Shown: piece after piece, positions 7,591-12,421 of the stretch
How the letters are laid out: each line of letters begins with the position of its first letter
Numbering within the stretch: position 1 is the stretch's first letter
Assembly: GCA_017457465.1 (NCBI GenBank)
Contig: JAFTHJ010000133.1
Location: 1-12,421, forward strand
From: Clostridia bacterium
GTDB taxonomy: Bacteria; Bacillota; Clostridia; Oscillospirales; CAG-272
Length of the DNA stretch: 12,421 nucleotides
Reading direction: 5' to 3'
Made by a program: the position numbers and the translations under genes
Notes under the pieces: model-generated
Told to the model about the DNA's origin: nothing
The model's database searches: none
What the model saw: only the letters and a program-made list of their open reading frames with translations

Positions 7591-7669
7591 GGGGGATTGC
7601 TTCCAACCAAATAAGCCGAAGAGGATGACCTGATTTTGAAAATATTTACAAAGTCGGCGTTTTTTTGTA

Positions 7670-7698
7670 TTGACAATCCGAAAATAGTGCGGTATAAT
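7670..7698 (+). promoter_or_regulatory. consensus sigma-A promoter of the leucine-rich lipoprotein gene
   Basis: TTGACA (7670-7675) and TATAAT (7693-7698) are both perfect consensus boxes, 17 bases apart. Transcription would start near 7705, leaving a leader of about 27 bases with GGAGG at 7719-7723, 8 bases before the ATG at 7732. The 79 bases between this -35 box and that of recG hold no gene and no clear operator. Confidence 0.9.
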
Positions 7699-7731
7699 AA
7701 TGTGTAAACAGAATTTTTGGAGGTTTAACCC

Positions 7732-8574
7732 ATGAAGAAGTTTTTTGCAATAATACTTGCCGCTCTTTTGCTTCTCACATTCGCTTCCTGTAAGAAGATC
7801 GAGGAAGAAGGCGAAACAAATGAGAATGTTTTGGAGAATGAGTCCGAAATATACGAGGATGCCGATAGCGGCGACGTATTTACATACGCCGTAAACGAGA
7901 TTGGAACATACGAGATTCTTGATTTTACATCGAAGAACAACGAGCCTCACAAGGTAGAGATTCCCGACGAGATAGACAATATTGAGGTTTCGGGAATAGC
8001 CGCTGACGCTTTCAAGGTCAAGAACTATATTTCCGAGGTAGTTATTCCCGAATCTGTCGTATACATCGGCGATTACGCGTTTTACGGATGCAACTATCTG
8101 ACAAAGGTAGTTATGGCTGACTCGGTCAAGGAGATTGGAATAGGCGCGTTTGATAGCTGCATAGCTCTGGCGTCTGTAAATATTTCGGCTAATATCAAAG
8201 TAGTATCCGAGTTTGCGTTCCGCAACTGTACCGCTCTTGCTTCTCTTACCATTCCCGCATCCGTTGAGGAGATTCAGGCAGGTGCGTTCAGAGACTGCGA
8301 GACACTCAAGGAGCTTACGATTCCCGAGACAGTTAAGGTTATCGGAGACTGCGCTTTCTATGGCTGTACCGCTCTTGAGAAGGCAACTCTTCCCGCGGAG
8401 ATAGAGTCCTGCGGCAGATTTGTATTCACAGCAAGTAAGGAAGGCTTCAAGATAGTCGGCGAAGCGGGAAGCTGGGCAGAGACCTATGCTACCGAAAACG
8501 GACACGTATTTGAGGCTGTAGTCGTAGAAACCGTTGAAACAACCGCGGAAACCACCGGAGAAACAACCGCGTAA
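7732..8574 (+). CDS. BspA-like leucine-rich repeat (LRR_5) lipoprotein
   Basis: This is the only plus-strand gene: 280 residues. Residues 1-20 are a lipoprotein signal peptide (KK, hydrophobic core, then FASC), so Cys20 would be lipidated and the protein held outside the membrane. F at -3 is less usual than L. After an acidic linker (about 22-50), residues about 103-240 form six 23-residue LRR_5 repeats of the form I-P-x-x-V-x-x-I-x-x-x-A-F-x-x-C-x-x-L. The last repeat is degenerate. GSWAETYATENGHVF (246-260) is the cap often seen after such repeats. The tail (about 266-280) is Thr/Glu-rich. Such repeats are found in surface and secreted proteins that bind proteins or host matrix; the ligand cannot be told here. 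The strong promoter and GGAGG site suggest high, constitutive expression. Confidence 0.9.
   Translation: MKKFFAIILAALLLLTFASCKKIEEEGETNENVLENESEIYEDADSGDVFTYAVNEIGTYEILDFTSKNNEPHKVEIPDEIDNIEVSGIAADAFKVKNYISEVVIPESVVYIGDYAFYGCNYLTKVVMADSVKEIGIGAFDSCIALASVNISANIKVVSEFAFRNCTALASLTIPASVEEIQAGAFRDCETLKELTIPETVKVIGDCAFYGCTALEKATLPAEIESCGRFVFTASKEGFKIVGEAGSWAETYATENGHVFEAVVVETVETTAETTGETTA
8536..8571 (+). repeat. three tandem 12-bp units encoding the Thr/Glu tail
   Basis: GAAACAACCGCG (8536-8547), GAAACCACCGGA (8548-8559) and GAAACAACCGCG (8560-8571) are in tandem, directly before the stop codon. They encode ETTA, ETTG and ETTA. Units 1 and 3 are identical; unit 2 differs at two positions. Because units are multiples of three, copy-number change would alter tail length without a frameshift. 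Confidence 0.8.
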
Positions 8575-8595
8575 GTAAAAATTTGAATATCACAA

Positions 8596-8630
8596 AAGGA
8601 GCTTTCCGAGGAAGGCTCCTTCTTTTATTT
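8596..8630. terminator. bidirectional intrinsic terminator between convergent genes
   Basis: AAGGAGC (8596-8602) pairs with GCTCCTT (8615-8621), and the inner bases extend the stem to about 11 bp, with one T-G wobble, around a CGAG loop. CTTTTATTT follows on the plus strand, ending the lipoprotein transcript. On the minus strand TTTTGTG follows the stem, so it can also end the glmM transcript, whose stop lies 20 bases away. Confidence 0.85.
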
Positions 8631-8640
8631 GATTTAAAAA

Positions 8641-9996
8641 TCATTTATCCCCGAGGCGTTGTGAAATCAGCTCGGCAACCTCTTTCGCGACGGTCTCTGT
8701 TTTTGCAAGACTCTCTCCCTCGACCATAACCCGTATGAGCGGCTCGGTTCCCGAGGGACGGACTACTATTCTTCCCGAGCTGCCGAGTCTTTCCTTGACC
8801 TCGGCTATCTTTTTTTCTATCTCCTTGTCGGTATAAAACGCTATCTTTCCTTCGGCGGAAATCTTGAGGTTGACAGTGGTTTGCGGATACCGCTTCATCA
8901 CCGCCGCAAGTTCGGAGAGCGGCTTTGCCTCGCGTTTCATATGGCAGAGGAGCTGGGTTGCGGTGAGCTGACCGTCGCCCGTGGTGGCGAAGTCGCGGAA
9001 AATGATATGTCCCGACTGTTCTCCGCCAAAGGAATAATCCTCAAGAATCATCTCCTCAAGAACGTATCTGTCTCCGACCTTTGTCGCGACGAATTTGAGT
9101 CCGTTCTCCTCGCAGAACTTACTGAATCCGAGGTTTGTCATTACCGTACCGACCACAGCGCCACGGTTGAGCTTTCCTCTCTTTTTCAAATCAAGGGCGC
9201 ATATTGCCATTATCATATCGCCGTCTATCTCTCTGCCTCGCTCGTCTATGCAAAGGCACCTGTCGGCATCTCCGTCAAAGGCGATTCCACAGTCGAGAGA
9301 GTTTGCCACAACATACTTGGCGAGTCCGTCGATGTGTGTCGAGCCGCAATTTTCGTTGATATTTACCCCATCGGGCTTGTCGTTGAGGATATGCACCTCG
9401 GCGCCAAGCTCCTCGAAAAGCGCTCTTGCCGTGACCGATGCCGCGCCGTTGGCACAGTCAACCGCGATTTTGAGTCGGTCGAGTGAGTGAGGGGCGCTGT
9501 TTTTTACGTGCCTGATATAGTCAGCGGCGGCGTCTTTTGCATAGCTCACACGCCCGACCTCTCCGCCGATGGGAGATTTTAGCGGCGTGACCTTGTCAAG
9601 CACTATCTCCTCTATCCTCTCCTCAAGCATATCGGGGAGCTTGAATCCGTTACCGCTGAATATTTTGATTCCGTTATATTCAGCTGGGTTATGCGAGGCG
9701 GATATCATAACTCCGGCGTCTGCCTTATACCCGACGACGAGATGCGCTACGGCGGGAGTTGGTATCACTCCGAGTCTGATGACGTCGGCTCCTACCGAGC
9801 AAAGTCCCGCGGTTAGAGCGGAGTCGAGCATTTCCGAGGATGCTCTCGTGTCGCTTCCTATCACAAATACGGGGCGTCTGCGGCAGCCGTCGGAAAGCAC
9901 TGTCGCGGCGGCGCGACCTATTTCCATCGCAAGTTCACAGGTAAGCTCTGTGTTGGCTACTCCTCTGACTCCGTCGGTTCCGAAAAGTCTTCCCAT
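8641..9996 (-). CDS. glmM: phosphoglucosamine mutase GlmM
   Basis: GlmM converts glucosamine-6-phosphate to glucosamine-1-phosphate in the cytoplasm, an essential step toward UDP-GlcNAc for peptidoglycan. The 451 residues match the family length, and all four domains show their marks. GTDGVRG stands at 6-12; the catalytic phosphoserine is S101 in MISASHNP; the Mg2+ loop DGDADR is at 241-246; the sugar-binding GEQSGH is at 325-330; and the phosphate-binding RPSGTEP is at 413-419. The Ser-rather-than-Thr active site and the overall length favour GlmM over phosphomannomutases. The ATG at 9996 has AAAGGA about 10 bases upstream. It follows the GlmU-like gene after 22 bases, so the two are cotranscribed and act on successive substrates if the neighbour is an acetyltransferase. 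Confidence 0.97.
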   Translation of the reverse strand: MGRLFGTDGVRGVANTELTCELAMEIGRAAATVLSDGCRRRPVFVIGSDTRASSEMLDSALTAGLCSVGADVIRLGVIPTPAVAHLVVGYKADAGVMISASHNPAEYNGIKIFSGNGFKLPDMLEERIEEIVLDKVTPLKSPIGGEVGRVSYAKDAAADYIRHVKNSAPHSLDRLKIAVDCANGAASVTARALFEELGAEVHILNDKPDGVNINENCGSTHIDGLAKYVVANSLDCGIAFDGDADRCLCIDERGREIDGDMIMAICALDLKKRGKLNRGAVVGTVMTNLGFSKFCEENGLKFVATKVGDRYVLEEMILEDYSFGGEQSGHIIFRDFATTGDGQLTATQLLCHMKREAKPLSELAAVMKRYPQTTVNLKISAEGKIAFYTDKEIEKKIAEVKERLGSSGRIVVRPSGTEPLIRVMVEGESLAKTETVAKEVAELISQRLGDK

Positions 9997-10018
9997 TGTA
10001 TATATTTCCTTTCTTGGT

Positions 10019-10684
10019 TCAAATTTTTGTTACTATCTGTCCCTGCGACTTGAAAATACTGTTCGGGGGGACTGTTCCGCGGACACTTGAAAGAGGATAG
10101 ACCACGGATTGTCTGCCTATGACCGTTCCCGGGTTGAGCACACTGTTGCAGCCTATCTCAACGAAATCTCCTATCATAGCGCCGAATTTTTTTAAGCCTG
10201 TTTCAATATATCCCTCCTCCGTCCGTACTCTTACGGGCGTCTTGTCACTCTTGACGTTTGAGGTTATCGCACCCGCGCCCGTGTGTGAGCGGTATCCGAG
10301 GATAGAATCGCCCACATAGTTGAAGTGCGGGACCTGAACGCAGTCGAAAAGAATGGCGTTTTTTAATTCGCAGGAGTTTCCTACGACACAGCCGTCCCCA
10401 ACAATAACAGAACCTCGGATGAGAGCGCCTGTGCGAACCTCTGTGTCTGCGCCGATTATGGCGGGACCGCATATGGTTACGTTTTGGGCGACTCTGGCGC
10501 GTTTTGAAATGCGCACGTCATCCGAGGGTGAGTAATATTCGTCTGTCGGCAAGTCCGCAATGAGCTTCCTTGTGAACTCCTTTATCTCGGGCAGTGTCTG
10601 CCACGGATATTCGAATTTCTCAAGCAGCTCCTTCGCCGCGGTATGCGACAAGTCAAACAGGTCTTTGGTTTTCAGGGAGTACAT
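10019..10684 (-). CDS. left-handed beta-helix protein, GlmU C-terminal-like putative glucosamine-1-phosphate N-acetyltransferase
   Basis: The 221 residues have a short helical start (1 to about 50) and then hexapeptide repeats ([IV]-G-x-x-x-x type, about 58-205) typical of trimeric left-handed beta-helix acyltransferases. The middle resembles the acetyltransferase half of GlmU. R84 in EVRTGA, K108 in ELKNA, H120 and Y123 in HFNYVGDS, and GAGAITSN (136-143) line up with E. coli GlmU R333, K351, H363, Y366 and GAGTITCN, aligned from memory. The GlmU uridylyltransferase half (LxAGxGTR motif) is absent. Its place just before glmM, 22 bases away, supports acetylation of glucosamine-1-phosphate. 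Other sugar acyl- or nucleotidyltransferase-associated roles remain possible. The ATG at 10684 has AAAGGAGG 5-6 bases upstream; no good promoter was found between it and the terminator before it. Confidence 0.8.
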   Translation of the reverse strand: MYSLKTKDLFDLSHTAAKELLEKFEYPWQTLPEIKEFTRKLIADLPTDEYYSPSDDVRISKRARVAQNVTICGPAIIGADTEVRTGALIRGSVIVGDGCVVGNSCELKNAILFDCVQVPHFNYVGDSILGYRSHTGAGAITSNVKSDKTPVRVRTEEGYIETGLKKFGAMIGDFVEIGCNSVLNPGTVIGRQSVVYPLSSVRGTVPPNSIFKSQGQIVTKI

Positions 10685-10708
10685 TTTTTCCTCCTTTCTA
10701 AAAAATGA

Positions 10709-10733
10709 TATATAAAACCGTGCCGAGGCACGG
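10709..10733 (-). terminator. intrinsic terminator after vanY
   Basis: CCGTGC-CGAG-GCACGG (10718-10733) is a perfect inverted repeat: a GC-rich 6-bp stem with a 4-base loop. On the minus strand it is followed by TTTTATATATCATTTTTT. It lies 28 bases after the vanY stop and just before the ribosome site of the GlmU-like gene, so it should end the upstream transcript or limit read-through into the next gene pair. Confidence 0.8.
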
Positions 10734-10760
10734 ATTTATAGCGGATATTTATATTATGGT

Positions 10761-12137
10761 TTATATAAATTCCAGATATTCCTCGAGACAGAGGTCGGAA
10801 AAATATATAGCCGTCGCGGCGTCTCTGCCGACAAAGCGGTAATGCCACGATTCATAGCTATAAGAGGTGATATGAGTTTTGTTCTCGGGGTATCGGAGTA
10901 TGAAGCCGTATTTATAGGCGTTATCCGAGAGCCACTTGAAGGCGGCGGTCTTTTCGAAATCCGTGTTGTTCAGTCCGTTTTTCATTCCCGAGGTGATAAA
11001 GTCCACGCAAAGTCCGCTCTGATGCTCACTTGTTCCCGGACGAGCCGAGGTTTTCAGCACCTCCGCCTCCGCCGCATCGCGGGTGTATCCCTTTTTGATA
11101 TAGCCGTTTATATATTCCTCAAAGAGCTCCACCTGATATTGGTAATCTCTGTATGCGCTTGTGACATAAGCGCCGTTGTTCGGGATATCCCGATACATTG
11201 CGGCTACCATTGCTATGAGTGCTTCCGAGGCGCATTCATCGAGATAATAAAGCTCACCCTGTCCCGTATATTTTGAGGGCAGGGGAGTCTCGGATAGATT
11301 TTCGGGAACAAAGCTCTCGGAGAGCGGGTTTTGGGGATTAACGAGCATAAGATACGGGGTGTCGTCCTCGGGGACTATGTACTGCAGATAGCTGGTTACA
11401 TCAGCATTATATTCAAAAGTTATGCCCGATGTGCTTTGAATTGCCGAGACAGCCGTGAAATCCGCGCTAGAGAATGTTATATCCTCATTGTAAGTCACGT
11501 CCTCAACGGTGTAAGTGAGGCGGGTTATGCTCACTGTATGCTTCGCGCGGTCGCTCTTGAACTCGATTCCCGTTTCGACCGCCTTGGATATTACGTCATA
11601 CGGAACGAGGCAGGTGCCGTTCTTGATTATCGCGGGAGCGGGGATAACCACCTTGGTGGCGTTTATTATAGCGTATTCGCTCTCGTTTGTGAATTTGATA
11701 TACTGCTCATCCGATACGACATATTTCATAGTATTCTCCGAGCCGCTTACCGAAAGCTCGGCATACTGCGCGAGTTTGTTCATATCGATATAAAGGACCT
11801 CGTCGATAACTATTTTTTCGTATTTTATTCTTATTTCTTCCTCACCGAAGGTGAAAAGATAGTCGCGCTTGTTTTTTCCGTTCGCAAGACCTGTCGCCAT
11901 ATATACGCACAAAAATACGAGCAGGGCGACAAGCGCCGTGACAAAGACCGATATTATAACGGTCAGAGCGGTATTCTTTTTCGCGAATTTAACAAGCTTA
12001 CTCTGCTTTTTTCTTTCGGGCGGGGGAATATTGCTCCTGTCCTCCTGTTCGGCAAGGCTTGACTGAAGCATCTGAAGCTCCGCGGAGTTCAGCTCACTTT
12101 CCTTGCTCTCTATCGGGGACATATCGTCTTTTTTCAT
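10761..12137 (-). CDS. membrane-anchored VanY-family D,D-carboxypeptidase
   Basis: This 458-residue protein has a cytoplasmic charged N-terminus (1-55), one membrane helix (about 56-83) and an outside part. Residues about 94-206 look like a copper-amine-oxidase N-terminal-type (stalk) domain: short beta strands including YIDMNKLAQY and CLVPYDVISKAV. The catalytic VanY domain (about 297-450) has SAYR (327-330), the zinc motif SEHQSGLCVD with H372 and D379, and ESWHYRFVG with the catalytic-type E429 and zinc ligand H432. Such enzymes trim the terminal D-Ala from peptidoglycan stem peptides. No van resistance genes are nearby, so a cell-wall remodelling role is likelier than glycopeptide resistance. 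The ATG at 12137 has GAGG 7 bases upstream. It follows the methyltransferase gene by 11 bases and ends before a terminator. Confidence 0.92.
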   Translation of the reverse strand: MKKDDMSPIESKESELNSAELQMLQSSLAEQEDRSNIPPPERKKQSKLVKFAKKNTALTVIISVFVTALVALLVFLCVYMATGLANGKNKRDYLFTFGEEEIRIKYEKIVIDEVLYIDMNKLAQYAELSVSGSENTMKYVVSDEQYIKFTNESEYAIINATKVVIPAPAIIKNGTCLVPYDVISKAVETGIEFKSDRAKHTVSITRLTYTVEDVTYNEDITFSSADFTAVSAIQSTSGITFEYNADVTSYLQYIVPEDDTPYLMLVNPQNPLSESFVPENLSETPLPSKYTGQGELYYLDECASEALIAMVAAMYRDIPNNGAYVTSAYRDYQYQVELFEEYINGYIKKGYTRDAAEAEVLKTSARPGTSEHQSGLCVDFITSGMKNGLNNTDFEKTAAFKWLSDNAYKYGFILRYPENKTHITSYSYESWHYRFVGRDAATAIYFSDLCLEEYLEFI

Positions 12138-12148
12138 CTCAATACCTC

Positions 12149-12421
12149 TTACGGTTTATTTTCAACAATTATGAAGAATGGGGACGTGGGAGAATTCAGA
12201 ATGTTTATCTTTGTGGCGCAGACCTTATATCTTGAAAGCCCCGCGAGATAGTCACATATAAGCTTACCCTCCTCGGCACCCTCGGGATGACCTGGGTATA
12301 CGGCAATGAGGAGTATGTCGTCGGGCGCCATAAGAGATAGAGCCGCCTCTAGAGCGTGGAGTGGGGTTGAGCGCATTGTCGTTCTCTGTGTGTCGCTTCC
12401 CGGCAGATATCCGAGATTAAA
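12149..12421 (-). CDS. YtqB/rRNA-methylase-family class I SAM-dependent methyltransferase, partial (N-terminus beyond window)
   Basis: The frame stays open from the right edge of the window to the TAA at 12149, giving 90 C-terminal residues; the true start is outside the window. The sequence begins FNLGYLPGSDTQRTT, then TPLHALEAAL, YPGHPEGAEEG (near 52-62) and a final FFIIVENKP. These are the C-terminal motifs of the YtqB-like family (Pfam rRNA_methylase), whose members use SAM; the N-terminal SAM-binding loop is beyond the edge. An internal Met at 12376 is not the start, because the conserved NLGYLPG motif lies upstream of it. The gene leads into vanY 11 bases later, so they are probably cotranscribed; a functional link between them is not evident. 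Confidence 0.88.
   Translation of the reverse strand, partial: FNLGYLPGSDTQRTTMRSTPLHALEAALSLMAPDDILLIAVYPGHPEGAEEGKLICDYLAGLSRYKVCATKINILNSPTSPFFIIVENKP

Noticed and set aside
7601..7668. GCCGA and TCGGC arms followed by a T-run, like a terminator or leader hairpin
   Set aside because: Only five base pairs with a loop of over 30 bases, and it lies upstream of the promoter rather than in a transcript.
7552..8505. 317-residue minus-strand frame opposite the lipoprotein gene
   Set aside because: It is an antisense frame whose Cys- and Tyr-rich periodicity comes from the leucine-rich repeats on the other strand; it also runs across both promoters.
10761..12421. vanY as part of a vancomycin-resistance cluster
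   Set aside because: No vanHAX, vanRS or related genes are present; neighbours are a methyltransferase and UDP-GlcNAc pathway genes.
1..12421. A new defence, mobile or biosynthetic system
   Set aside because: All but one gene belong to familiar housekeeping or surface families, with no repeats array, integrase, transposase, toxin or biosynthetic enzymes to support such a claim.

Overview
The window looks like an ordinary housekeeping stretch of a Bacillota genome, probably class Clostridia and possibly a gut-type anaerobe. The signs are strong AAGGAGG-type ribosome sites, TTGACA/TATAAT promoters, a V/A-type ATPase of the Enterococcus ntp kind, a VanY peptidase, a BspA-like leucine-rich lipoprotein and a YtqB-type methyltransferase. 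Genus cannot be told from the sequence. Almost everything lies on the minus strand; only the lipoprotein gene is on the plus strand. No tRNA, rRNA, CRISPR array, insertion sequence, phage gene or other mobile element was seen. No gap between genes exceeds about 200 bases.

Bases 1-4694 (minus strand) hold the first part of a V/A-type ATPase operon in the order G/H - I - K - E - C - F. Subunit F runs off the left edge; catalytic subunits A, B and the central-stalk subunit D are expected beyond it. The K (ring) subunit keeps every residue known to bind Na+ in the E. hirae ring, so the enzyme is predicted to move Na+. A clear promoter lies at 4754-4782, with a perfect 13-bp tandem repeat just upstream of it.

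Bases 4843-7731 hold an unrecognised 163-residue protein, then recG (minus strand, transcribed first) and an intergenic region with two divergent promoters. Each is a perfect consensus TTGACA-17-TATAAT: one drives recG, the other drives the lipoprotein gene at 7732-8574. That gene ends at a two-way terminator shared with glmM.

Bases 8641-12421 (minus strand) are cell-envelope genes. A YtqB-like methyltransferase (cut by the right edge) is followed 11 bases later by a membrane-anchored VanY D,D-carboxypeptidase, then a terminator. Next come a stand-alone left-handed beta-helix protein like the acetyltransferase half of GlmU, and glmM. GlmM makes glucosamine-1-phosphate, the substrate such an acetyltransferase would use, so these two plausibly act in sequence toward UDP-GlcNAc.

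I found no convincing new multi-gene system. The items most worth a second look are the stand-alone GlmU-like protein, two insertions in RecG, the tandem repeat at the ATPase promoter, the divergent consensus promoters and the unrecognised protein at 4843-5334.
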